A stretch of 40,522 nt of DNA from Bog-950 sp964423405. Lineage in GTDB: Bacteria > Bacteroidota > Bacteroidia > Chitinophagales > LD1. A program made the translations under genes and the position numbers. Position 1 is the stretch's first letter. Each line of letters opens with the position of its first letter. The notes beneath the pieces were generated by a model. The model ran no database searches, was not told where the DNA came from, and saw nothing but the letters and a program-made list of their open reading frames with translations. The stretch is from positions 1-40,522 of the forward strand of contig CAYREY010000044.1 in NCBI GenBank assembly GCA_964423405.1, given 5' to 3'. Below are positions 24,032-32,067 of the stretch, in pieces.

Positions 24032-24829
24032 ATGAATATTGACCTGACCGGTAAAAACGCCTTTGTGGGCGGCAGCAGTAAGGGTATTGGTAGAGCCGTA
24101 GCCGTAGAGCTTGCCAAACTGGGGGCTAATATTACCCTGGTAGGCCGCGATGAGGCTGCACTGGTGCAGGGACAAATTGATTTAAGTTTTATCAGCAAAG
24201 CTGAGCAACATCATGATTCGCTGGCGGTAGATTACAGCAACTGGGAGAAGGTACTGGCTGCTGCACAAAAACACCAGAAAAAAACCAACAAAACCTACCA
24301 TATACTGGTAAACAATACCGGCGGGCCGGCAGGTGGTAAAATAATAGATGCACAAGAGGCCGACTTTGTAAAAACCTTCGAGGCACATGTACTAAACAAC
24401 CACGCACTTACCAAGCTGTTTGTAGATGGCATGAAAGCCGATAACTACGGGCGTGTTATCAATATCATTTCTACATCGGTAAAACAGCCACTGGCTAACC
24501 TGGGTGTAAGCAACACCATACGTGCCGCCGTAGCCAACTGGGCCAAAACCATGGCTAACGAGTTGGGTAGCTATGGTATAACCGTAAACAACGTATTGCC
24601 CGGCGCTACCGAAACCGAACGACTGAAAGGCATTATAAAAGCCAAAATGCAAAAAACCGGTGCCAGCGAAGAAGCCGTACGCGCCGAGATGCTGAACGAA
24701 ATACCTATGAAACGTTTTGGCAAAGCAGAAGAGATAGCAGCGGCCGTAGCGTTTTTAGCCACACCGGCAGCGGCATATATAAACGGCATTAACGTACCGG
24801 TAGATGGTGGCCGCACCGGTAGCTTATAA
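24032..24829 (+). CDS. short-chain dehydrogenase with atypical active site, kynurenine cluster
   Basis: A 265-residue protein. The first ATG is at 24032 (MNIDLTGKNAFVGGSSKGIG); the longer frame would need a TTG start. The cofactor loop GGSSKGIG and the NNTGG motif of the SDR superfamily are present (ILVNNTGGPAGG). The catalytic Ser is plausible (IISTSV), but the YxxxK pair is absent: the aligned positions read SNTIR, so Tyr becomes Ser and Lys becomes Arg. The C-terminal AAYINGINVPVDGG is typical of FabG-like members. It begins an operon with aldehyde dehydrogenase (11 bp apart) and RidA. It may be a non-classical reductase or a non-redox protein in 3-hydroxyanthranilate breakdown; the reaction is unknown. 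Confidence 0.85.
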   Translation: MNIDLTGKNAFVGGSSKGIGRAVAVELAKLGANITLVGRDEAALVQGQIDLSFISKAEQHHDSLAVDYSNWEKVLAAAQKHQKKTNKTYHILVNNTGGPAGGKIIDAQEADFVKTFEAHVLNNHALTKLFVDGMKADNYGRVINIISTSVKQPLANLGVSNTIRAAVANWAKTMANELGSYGITVNNVLPGATETERLKGIIKAKMQKTGASEEAVRAEMLNEIPMKRFGKAEEIAAAVAFLATPAAAYINGINVPVDGGRTGSL

Positions 24830-24840
24830 TTACCCATGCT

Positions 24841-26283
24841 ATGGAAAAACTTAGCAACTACATAAACGGCGAACTGGTAGCACCGGTATCGGGTGCATAC
24901 CTTGATAATTACGAACCGGCAACAGGCAGTGTATACTCGCACATACCCGATAGCGACGAGCGCGATGTACAACTGGCGTATACAGCTGCCAGGGCTGCGT
25001 TTAGCCAGTGGAGCAACACCCCGCTGGAAGAGCGGATGATGTTGCTGATGAAGATTGCCGATGGTATACAACAGAATTTTGATGCCTATGTGGTGGCTGA
25101 AAGCAAAGACAATGGCAAGCCGCAAAAGCTGGCCCGTGCGGTAGATATACCCCGTGCTATCTCTAACTTCCGATTTTATGCATCGGCGGTGCAGCACTTT
25201 GCCAGCGAAAGCCACCACATGCCGGGCACCGGTATAAATTATACGTTACGCCAGCCTATAGGCGTGGTAGGTTGTATATCGCCATGGAACCTGCCGCTGT
25301 ATTTGTTTAGCTGGAAAATAGCACCGGCCTTAGCTGCCGGCAATTGTGTAGTAGCAAAGCCCAGCGAGATAACACCGTATACGGCTTACCTGCTATCTAA
25401 AACGTGTATAGAGGCCGGCCTGCCCAAAGGCGTGCTGAACATAGTGCACGGATTTGGCGGTAAGGTGGGGCAAGCCATTGTAGAGCATGAGGATATTAAA
25501 GCCATATCGTTTACCGGTGGTACCGAAACCGGTAAGCGCATAGCTGCCACAGCTGCGCCTATGTTTAAGAAACTATCGCTGGAACTTGGCGGTAAAAACC
25601 CAACCATCGTATTTGATGATTGCGATTTTGAAGAGACCGTTAAGCAGGTAGTTACAGCATCGTTCAGTAACCAGGGCGAGATATGCCTGTGTGGTTCGCG
25701 TATTTTTGTGCAGCAATCTATCTATACAAAATTCCGCGATGCATTTGTGGCAAGGGTGAAGGCACTTAAAGTAGGCGACCCGAACGAAGACAACAGCAAC
25801 CTTGGCGCTATTGTATCGGCACCACACAAACAAAAGATATTAGGGTACATACAGCTGGCACAGCAGGAAGGCGGCACCATACTTTGTGGCGGTAAAGAGG
25901 CCTCTGTAGGCGGACGATGTGCCAACGGCTACTTTGTAGAGCCTACGGTTATAGAGGGCCTGAGCCATACCTGCCGCACTAATCAGGAAGAGATTTTTGG
26001 ACCGGTAGTAACGCTTACCCCTTTTGAAACCGAAGAGGATGTGCTGATGATGGCTAATAGCGTAAAGTATGGCCTATCTACCAGCGTATGGACCACCGAC
26101 CTTAAGCGCGCGCACCGTATAGCCGAAAAAATAGAAGCCGGTATAGTATGGATAAACTGCTGGCTGGTACGCGACCTGCGCACACCCTTTGGCGGCGTAA
26201 AAGCCAGTGGCGTGGGCCGAGAAGGTGGCTGGGAGGCGATGCGCTTTTTTACTGAGCCGAAGAATGTATTTGTAAAAAGTTAA
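24841..26283 (+). CDS. aldehyde dehydrogenase, probably 2-aminomuconic semialdehyde dehydrogenase
   Basis: A 480-residue NAD-dependent aldehyde dehydrogenase. Visible motifs are SPWNLPLYLFSWKIAPALAA, the Rossmann FTGGTETGKRI, catalytic Glu248 (LELGGKNP), catalytic Cys282 (NQGEICLCGSR) and the C-terminal FGGVKASGVGREGG. The ICLCGSR form and the neighbouring 3-hydroxyanthranilate dioxygenase and RidA genes point to the 2-hydroxy/2-aminomuconic semialdehyde dehydrogenase subfamily (human ALDH8A1-like), which oxidises the semialdehyde formed after ACMS decarboxylation. The decarboxylase itself is not in this window. It is the second gene of the operon, with 11 bp to the SDR gene and 43 bp to RidA. 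Confidence 0.92.
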   Translation: MEKLSNYINGELVAPVSGAYLDNYEPATGSVYSHIPDSDERDVQLAYTAARAAFSQWSNTPLEERMMLLMKIADGIQQNFDAYVVAESKDNGKPQKLARAVDIPRAISNFRFYASAVQHFASESHHMPGTGINYTLRQPIGVVGCISPWNLPLYLFSWKIAPALAAGNCVVAKPSEITPYTAYLLSKTCIEAGLPKGVLNIVHGFGGKVGQAIVEHEDIKAISFTGGTETGKRIAATAAPMFKKLSLELGGKNPTIVFDDCDFEETVKQVVTASFSNQGEICLCGSRIFVQQSIYTKFRDAFVARVKALKVGDPNEDNSNLGAIVSAPHKQKILGYIQLAQQEGGTILCGGKEASVGGRCANGYFVEPTVIEGLSHTCRTNQEEIFGPVVTLTPFETEEDVLMMANSVKYGLSTSVWTTDLKRAHRIAEKIEAGIVWINCWLVRDLRTPFGGVKASGVGREGGWEAMRFFTEPKNVFVKS

Positions 26284-26326
26284 ATTGACATAACTGATTT
26301 TCTATATCACTGATTAACCGCAAACC

Positions 26327-26725
26327 ATGACCGACAAACTACCAACCCCAATGGGCCTGTACCCCGCCACCCGTAAAGTAGGCAACCTGTTATTTGTAAG
26401 CGGCATGGGCCCGCGCGAAGCGAACACCGATACCATACCAGGTTTAAAACTGGATAAACACGGCAACTACCTTGAGTTTGATTTTGAAGCACAGGTGCAC
26501 TCCGTATTTAAAAATGTAAAAATAGCACTGGAAGATGCCGGCAGCAGCTGGGATAAAATAGTGGATGTAACTGTTTTTCTGGTGAACATGAAACGTGACT
26601 TTCAGGCATACAACCGCATATACGCCGAGTACTTTAAAGACAACCAGCCCTGCCGCACTACGGTAGAGGTAAACGCACTACCCAGCAGCATTGCCATAGA
26701 ATTAAAAGTAATTGCCACCGTTTAA
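26327..26725 (+). CDS. RidA-family protein, probably 2-aminomuconate deaminase
   Basis: A 132-residue RidA/YjgF-fold protein. It has MGLYPATRKVGNLLFVSGMG near the start, Arg110 in QPCRTTVEV and Glu125 near the end, the residues that bind the substrate carboxylate and water in active RidA enzymes. The PxGxYPxTRxVG start resembles the 2-aminomuconate deaminase branch more than the generic imine deaminases. With dioxygenase and semialdehyde dehydrogenase genes adjacent, conversion of 2-aminomuconate to 4-oxalocrotonate with release of ammonia is the likely role. A generic RidA function cannot be excluded by sequence alone. Confidence 0.88.
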   Translation: MTDKLPTPMGLYPATRKVGNLLFVSGMGPREANTDTIPGLKLDKHGNYLEFDFEAQVHSVFKNVKIALEDAGSSWDKIVDVTVFLVNMKRDFQAYNRIYAEYFKDNQPCRTTVEVNALPSSIAIELKVIATV

Positions 26726-26768
26726 TAATTGGCAACAACCGGTTTAATTTACATTATCAGCTCAACCC

Positions 26769-27572
26769 ATGGCTCGGAAAAAAGCTCCTTCATCTTTTCC
26801 TGTGTGGGCACGTTACCTGTTGGTAACGGTGCTGCTTGTTTCTATTGGGGTATGGGGCTTCAATAACAAAAAGTATTTCCGCCGGGCCTACCGGTACTTT
26901 ACGCATCACTATATTAAAACCAACTTTAAGCCTTCCGATTTTCCGGATGGTTACCGGATACATGGCATAGATGTATCGCACTATCAGGATGATATAGACT
27001 GGAACAAACTACATGCTATAGACCAGTATGGTGATACCATAGGTTTTCGTTTTGTATTTATAAAAGCCACCGAAGGGCTTTTGATAGAAGATGTACTGTT
27101 TGACGAGTATTGGGATGAGGCCGCCGACCGCAAACTTACCCGTGGTGCCTACCATTATTTTTTGCCCGACCGTAGCGCCAGGTTACAGGCAGCCAACTAT
27201 ATATCTAGTGTACAGCTTAAAGCAGGCGACCTGCCGCCAGTGGTAGATGTAGAAGAAATGCGCGGTAAAAGCAAAGATGAACTGGTGGCTGCATTAAAAG
27301 AGTTTTTGCAGACACTGGAAGAGCACTACAAGGTAAAACCCATCATATACTCCAACATCAACTTTATAGAAGACTTTTTGATGGATGATTTTAAGGATTA
27401 TAAATTCTGGATAGCACATTACTACCGCAACGAATTAACTACGCTGGATAGTATTGACTGTGCTTTCTGGCAGCATACCGACAAAGCCGATCTATTGGGT
27501 GTAAAAGGCAACGTAGATGCCAATGTATTTAACGGCACAGAGTATGAGTTTAAAAAACTGCTTATCCGTTAA
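26769..27572 (+). CDS. membrane-anchored GH25 lysozyme-like hydrolase
   Basis: A 267-residue protein. One membrane helix near residues 14-32 (LLVTVLLVSIGVWGF) is preceded by basic residues, so the enzyme probably faces the periplasm. The GH25 domain begins at IHGIDVSHYQDDIDW (catalytic-region Asp), continues VFIKATEG, RGAYHYFLP and the active-site pair VVDVEEM, and ends FWQHTDKADLLGVKGNVDAN. The family cleaves the muramyl-glucosaminyl bond of peptidoglycan. It lies 43 bp behind the RidA gene on the same strand, so it may be read through from the kynurenine operon, although no functional link is apparent. Its stop overlaps that of the convergent antiporter gene in a shared TTAA. Confidence 0.93.
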   Translation: MARKKAPSSFPVWARYLLVTVLLVSIGVWGFNNKKYFRRAYRYFTHHYIKTNFKPSDFPDGYRIHGIDVSHYQDDIDWNKLHAIDQYGDTIGFRFVFIKATEGLLIEDVLFDEYWDEAADRKLTRGAYHYFLPDRSARLQAANYISSVQLKAGDLPPVVDVEEMRGKSKDELVAALKEFLQTLEEHYKVKPIIYSNINFIEDFLMDDFKDYKFWIAHYYRNELTTLDSIDCAFWQHTDKADLLGVKGNVDANVFNGTEYEFKKLLIR

Positions 27573-28954
27573 GTTTTTGCTTTAAACAATTTATCAATTA
27601 AGTTGAGTGCAGGGGCGGTCATAAACGTAGTGGCCAGCGCCATAAACACCAGCATGGTAAATACTTCGGGTTTTAATATTCCCAGGTCGTAGCCTATGTT
27701 CAGTACTATCAGTTCCATTAGGCCGCGGGTGTTCATTAGCGCACCAATTGTAAACGATTCATGCCAGGTTTGGCCGGTTAATTTTGCAGCTACCGCGCTG
27801 CCAATAAACTTACCGGCTACCGCTACCAGTATTATTATACCGCATATGCTCCATAGGTATGGTCCGCTTACCAGGCCTATTTGTGTACGCAGACCCGTAA
27901 ATGCAAAAAACAAAGGCATCAGCAAAAAAGTGCTTACATCTTCTATCCGTTCGGTAAAAATATTGCGCAGTGAAACATTGGGCGGCATAATAGCGCCTGC
28001 CAGGAAAGCACCAAACAGTGCATGTATGCCTATTACCTCGGCTACATATGCTGATGCAAGCAACAATAAAAATATAACTGCTGTAAAGTGCCCGTGTACG
28101 TTACCGTTTTGATAATAGCGGCGGCTTAGCACAACCAACAATGGCCTGACTGCCAGCAACATTACAACCACATATACCGCTGTAAGCAATATGGCAAACC
28201 ATGCGTGAGATAAATCGCCAGCCCGCGATATAGCTATTACAAACGGCAGTATACACCAGGCGGTAATATCGCCAATGGCAGCGCAGATGATGGCCATGCC
28301 GCCCACCGGTGTTTTGGTCATTTTACGTTCCTTTAAAATACGGGCCAGCACCGGAAAAGCGGTAATACTCATAGCTATGCCCATGAATAGCGCAAAAGGT
28401 ATAAACGTAATGTTGGCCGGTGCAAATGAGGTGTAAAGTGCTGCTGCCAGTAACACGCCCAAAAAATAAGGGAATACAATACTTACATGGCTAACCACCA
28501 TAGCTTCCGAAGCTCGGCTTTTAAGCGTACTGATGTCCAGTTCCATACCAATGATAAACATAAACAACACCAACCCTACCTGGCTTAGCAGTTGCAAATT
28601 AGATAATGACGAAGCAGGAAAGAGAAAAGTAAAAACATCGGGACTAAGCCAACCCAGCAACGATGGCCCTAATATGATACCGGCTGTAATTTCACCGATA
28701 ACCGCTTGCTGGCCAATACGCGAAAAAACATAGCCCACCAACCTGGCAACAAACAGTATTATTATAATTTGCAGAAGCAATATAGCCAGTGGGTGGCGGG
28801 TACTATCCTGCAATTGGCTAAGCTTTGCAGCACCACTACCAACCGATGCCGGTATAAATGCCTGCAAACTTTGCCCCTTAAGCAGCACCACCAGTATGGC
28901 AGCTACCAATGGCAATACCATTAGCAGGTATAACTTAATATGCTCTTTTTTCAT
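27569..28954 (-). CDS. CPA2-family cation:proton antiporter
   Basis: A 461-residue integral membrane protein with about 13 hydrophobic segments. Signature stretches are GQQAVIGEITAGIILGPSLL, FMFIIGMELDIS, GIAMSITAFPVLARIL (the discontinuous helix), ICAAIGDITAWCILPF (ion-site Asp) and LMPLFFAFTGLRTQIG. It ends MNTRGLMELIVLNIGYDLGI. This is the Kef/NapA-like CPA2 core without a C-terminal TrkA_N domain. It exchanges Na+ or K+ for H+ across the inner membrane; which ion cannot be told. A -7-like CACCTTTGC lies at 28970-28978. Its 3' end overlaps the convergent GH25 gene by 4 bp. Confidence 0.93.
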   Translation of the reverse strand: MKKEHIKLYLLMVLPLVAAILVVLLKGQSLQAFIPASVGSGAAKLSQLQDSTRHPLAILLLQIIIILFVARLVGYVFSRIGQQAVIGEITAGIILGPSLLGWLSPDVFTFLFPASSLSNLQLLSQVGLVLFMFIIGMELDISTLKSRASEAMVVSHVSIVFPYFLGVLLAAALYTSFAPANITFIPFALFMGIAMSITAFPVLARILKERKMTKTPVGGMAIICAAIGDITAWCILPFVIAISRAGDLSHAWFAILLTAVYVVVMLLAVRPLLVVLSRRYYQNGNVHGHFTAVIFLLLLASAYVAEVIGIHALFGAFLAGAIMPPNVSLRNIFTERIEDVSTFLLMPLFFAFTGLRTQIGLVSGPYLWSICGIIILVAVAGKFIGSAVAAKLTGQTWHESFTIGALMNTRGLMELIVLNIGYDLGILKPEVFTMLVFMALATTFMTAPALNLIDKLFKAKT

Positions 28955-28969
28955 GGGTTGGTGTGCAGC

Positions 28970-28978
28970 GCAAAGGTG
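28970..28978 (-). promoter_or_regulatory. putative -7 promoter box of the antiporter gene
   Basis: CACCTTTGC on the minus strand, 15 nt upstream of the ATG at 28954, is identical to the -7-like box in promoter-element copy B and close to TAnnTTTG. It implies a very short leader. Confidence 0.4.
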
Positions 28979-29037
28979 ATTGAATATTTGAATTGTACAA
29001 TACGCGTGAGCAAAATCAGATTTTATATCTTCCGTTT

Positions 29038-29388
29038 ATGAAAACAGTACGCCTGATAACAACTACCCTGTTTGTTTTGTTTTTGGCACCCGCCATATTG
29101 GTACATGTTGCCGGCCTGTTTACCCATATTACAGATGAGTCTACGGCATCGCACCTGATACATGTATTTAGCTATAGCCTGTGCCTGTACACTATTTTGT
29201 TTCCGGTGGCACACCGGCTATCGCTTTACCTGATAGGCGCGCTATACCCGTTTCTGTTTCATGCCAACTGCTTTTTAACGCCGTTGCTGCAGCAAAATAA
29301 AATAAGCTATGTGTGCCTGCTGGTAATAGTAATGCTACCGCTGGGCGCTGTTTGGATAAGAAAAGGGCCGCACACGGGCCATGCATAA
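29038..29388 (+). CDS. small four-helix membrane protein, unknown
   Basis: A 116-residue protein starting at the ATG MKTVRLITTTLFVLFLAP; the longer open frame upstream would need a TTG start. Four hydrophobic segments cover most of the length (about 5-27, 45-62, 66-84 and 90-108), including SYSLCLYTILFPVAHRLSLY and ISYVCLLVIVMLPLGAVWI. It ends in a short basic tail (RKGPHTGHA). I do not recognise a family. It is divergent from the antiporter with 83 bp between, and convergent with the DUF1761 gene. Confidence 0.65.
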   Translation: MKTVRLITTTLFVLFLAPAILVHVAGLFTHITDESTASHLIHVFSYSLCLYTILFPVAHRLSLYLIGALYPFLFHANCFLTPLLQQNKISYVCLLVIVMLPLGAVWIRKGPHTGHA

Positions 29389-29392
29389 ACAC

Positions 29393-29429
29393 ATCGGCCC
29401 GGTAGCTTTTTAAAAGCTACCGGGCCGAT
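29393..29429. terminator. bidirectional hairpin with 18-bp stem
   Basis: A 37-nt palindrome with a single central base: ATCGGCCCGGTAGCTTTT and its exact complement. It lies between convergent genes ending at 29388 and 29447. A-rich sequence follows on the plus strand, so it lacks a clear T-tail, but GC content and position support termination. Confidence 0.75.
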
Positions 29430-29446
29430 AAAAAATATGTACCCTG

Positions 29447-29956
29447 TTATTTAAAGCCAATCTGCGCAAACTGGCAAACTATACCGCCCATTACAGCGCA
29501 GCATACTATCCAGAAACCGGCATTGATAAAAAGGTATTTGGCACCTCTTCTTTCAAACAGTGCATTAACCCCAATAATTGGCAGTATAAATAATACCCCT
29601 GCAATAGTACCGTGTAAAGCACCATGGCCAAACGAGCGATAGCTGTTTGCATACATAGCCAACACTTGCTTGCCTAATCCTTGCGGGTCATCTACCAAAT
29701 GGCCGGTTTGTGGCACTATAAGCGAGTTAAGGCCAAACTGGTGCATGGTTATAGGAAAAAGCGAGAAAGCAATTAAAAAGCTGAATACATAGGTAAGTCC
29801 GAATACGAGGGCCATGTTGGCACCTTTCATCGACTCTTCATTCAGGCCTGCACCTTTCATCCATGCATTGCCGAATACTTTAGGGTTATACCATACAAAG
29901 CCTAGCAATAGAGGAAACAAGGCGGCTGCAGCCGTAACTAGTAAGGGTTGTAACAT
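29447..29956 (-). CDS. DUF1761 family membrane protein
   Basis: A 169-residue membrane protein. The N-terminal helix is followed by LGFVWYNPKVFGNAWMKGAG, the signature of DUF1761. Four hydrophobic segments are visible (about 4-22, 45-68, 110-128 and 145-163). The family has no established function. Compared with family members it has an extended loop between the second and third helices (MHQFGLNSLIVPQTGHLVDD). It lies 70 bp downstream of the E1 gene on the same strand but is functionally unconnected as far as sequence shows. Confidence 0.85.
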   Translation of the reverse strand: MLQPLLVTAAAALFPLLLGFVWYNPKVFGNAWMKGAGLNEESMKGANMALVFGLTYVFSFLIAFSLFPITMHQFGLNSLIVPQTGHLVDDPQGLGKQVLAMYANSYRSFGHGALHGTIAGVLFILPIIGVNALFERRGAKYLFINAGFWIVCCAVMGGIVCQFAQIGFK

Positions 29957-30026
29957 AGTTGGTGATTTTGGTTTAATCCGAAGGTAATTGTATTTATTGG
30001 TATAGCTAAATGTTTATCAACGGGGC

Positions 30027-31997
30027 TTAATAGCCTGTCAACTTTTCTAAGACCTGTTGCAGCCTGCCCTTAGGTAAAAATACTTTCTCAAGCGAGGTGG
30101 CAAACGGCACAGGCGTATCCAGCGATGCTACACGCATTACCGGTGCATCTAAATGTTCGAACAGGTGTTCGTTTATATACGCCGATATTTCGGCACCAAT
30201 ACCGCCTATCAGGGTGTCTTCGTGCAGTATCAGCACCTTACCGGTTTTCTTTACTGTAGCGGCTATTGCTTCTTTATCAAACGGCAGCAGTGTGCGCAGG
30301 TCAAGCACATCGGCCGACATACCTGCGGTGGCTTCCAGTGCCCAATGTACACCGGCACCGTAGGTAATAACCGATACTTCATCGCCCTGGCTGGCTAGTT
30401 CGGCTTTGCCAATCTCTAACGCATAGTGCCCATCGGGCACGTTACCCTCTACACTACGGTACAGGGCTTTGTGCTCGAAAAACATAACCGGGTTAGGGTC
30501 ATCTATAGCAGCACACAGCAAGCCTTTGGCATCGGCTGCGTTAGAGGGGTACACAATTTTAAGCCCCGGTACGTGAAAGAACCATGCCTCGTTACTTTGC
30601 GAGTGAAAAGGCCCTGCACCCACACCGGCACCGGTTGGCATACGTACTACTACATCGGCATTTTGCCCCCAGCGCCAATAGCTTTTGGCCAGGTTGTTTA
30701 CTATGGCATTAAATCCGGTAGATACAAAATCGGCAAACTGCATCTCTACCACACTCTTCATTCCCTTTACACTCATGCCCAGTGCTGCACTAAGTATACC
30801 ACTTTCGCAAAGTGGGGTGTTGCGTACGCGGTGCTTGCCAAATTCATCTACAAAGCCCTCGGTTATTTTAAACACGCCACCATACTCGGCCACATCCTGC
30901 CCCATAATAACCAGGTTATCGTGCTTACGCATGCTCTCGCGCAGGCCATCGCTTATGGCATCAACCAACCGCTTTTGATTTTGGGTTGCGGAGTTGGGAT
31001 GTTGGATTTGAAACTGGTGGGGTGCATAAATTTCACTCTCTTCTTTCTCTACAGTATGCTGTACTTCGGGTTGTTTATCGGCAGCATCAAAGGCAGCGCG
31101 TACTTCTTTATCGTAGTCTTCGCGCAGCATATCGGGGTAATCGGGCGATATAATGCCCTCGCCTATTAACCAGTTTTCGAAATTAAGCACGGGGTCTTTT
31201 TTGCTCCACTCTTCTATCAGTTGTGGTGGTACATATTTTACACCGCTGGCCTCTTCGTGCCCGCGCATTCTAAAGGTCATACACTCCAGTATTACCGGGT
31301 GCGGATTGGCCTGCATCTCGGCACGTAATTTTTTAACGGTATTGTATACCTCCAGTATGTTGTTACCATCTATAGTTATGCCACGCATACCATAACCTAT
31401 GGCCCGTTCGGCCAGGTAGTTACATTTAAACTGCTCGTTAATAGGTGTGCTTAATCCGTAGCCGTTGTTTTCTATCAGTATAATAATGGGTAAATCCCAC
31501 ACGGCGGCAATGTTACATGCCTCGTGAAAATCGCCCTCACTGGTACCGCCATCGCCGGTAAAGGCCACCGTTATTTTCTTCTCGCCTTTAAGTTTACTGG
31601 CCAGCGCAATACCATCGCCCACGCAAAGCTGCGGGCCCAGGTGGCTTATCATACCTACTATGTGATGTTCGTTCGTGCCAAAATGAAAGCTGCGTTCGCG
31701 GCCCTGGCTAAAGCCATTCTGCTTGCCTTGAAACTGTTCGAACAGTTGCTGCAAATCGCAGTTGCGGGTGGTAAACACGCCCAGGTTGCGGTGCAGCGGG
31801 CAAACGTATTCATCTTCATCCAGCGCGGCGGTAACGCCTACGGCAATAGCCTCTTGCCCTATACCGCTAAACCATTTGCTTACACGGCCCTGGCGCAGTA
31901 GTTTAAGCATACGCTCCTCTATAACACGTGGCTTTAATATCAGTTGATACAGCCTTATCAGTTCTTCGTTGGTTAACCCCTGTCGTTCAAAATTCAT
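30027..31997 (-). CDS. fused 2-oxoacid dehydrogenase E1 (alpha-beta), branched-chain type
   Basis: A 656-residue protein from MNFERQGLTNEELIRLYQ (the Met nine codons upstream adds only non-conserved residues). The alpha part, to about 310, carries the thiamine diphosphate motif GDGGTSEGDFHEACNIAAVW ending IENN, and the GPQLCVGDGIALA segment. The beta part, from about 345, has VIMGQDVAEYGGVF, NTPLCESGILSAALG, PTGAGVGAGPFHSQS and VITYGAGVHWALEA. In most bacteria these are two genes (bkdA1/bkdA2 or pdhA/pdhB); the fused form is common in Bacteroidota. It decarboxylates branched-chain 2-oxoacids and transfers the acyl group to E2. E2 and E3 are not in the window. A pyruvate-type substrate cannot be excluded by sequence. 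Confidence 0.93.
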   Translation of the reverse strand: MNFERQGLTNEELIRLYQLILKPRVIEERMLKLLRQGRVSKWFSGIGQEAIAVGVTAALDEDEYVCPLHRNLGVFTTRNCDLQQLFEQFQGKQNGFSQGRERSFHFGTNEHHIVGMISHLGPQLCVGDGIALASKLKGEKKITVAFTGDGGTSEGDFHEACNIAAVWDLPIIILIENNGYGLSTPINEQFKCNYLAERAIGYGMRGITIDGNNILEVYNTVKKLRAEMQANPHPVILECMTFRMRGHEEASGVKYVPPQLIEEWSKKDPVLNFENWLIGEGIISPDYPDMLREDYDKEVRAAFDAADKQPEVQHTVEKEESEIYAPHQFQIQHPNSATQNQKRLVDAISDGLRESMRKHDNLVIMGQDVAEYGGVFKITEGFVDEFGKHRVRNTPLCESGILSAALGMSVKGMKSVVEMQFADFVSTGFNAIVNNLAKSYWRWGQNADVVVRMPTGAGVGAGPFHSQSNEAWFFHVPGLKIVYPSNAADAKGLLCAAIDDPNPVMFFEHKALYRSVEGNVPDGHYALEIGKAELASQGDEVSVITYGAGVHWALEATAGMSADVLDLRTLLPFDKEAIAATVKKTGKVLILHEDTLIGGIGAEISAYINEHLFEHLDAPVMRVASLDTPVPFATSLEKVFLPKGRLQQVLEKLTGY

Positions 31998-32067
31998 ACA
32001 GCTAAATAAATAATCAATCGGCAATGTTCAAGTGGTATTATGTGTACCATACCTAAACAGCAGGTTA

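Noticed and set aside
30426..31169. A 247-codon plus-strand frame
   Set aside because: It is antisense to the fused E1 gene, whose thiamine and beta-subunit motifs are unambiguous.
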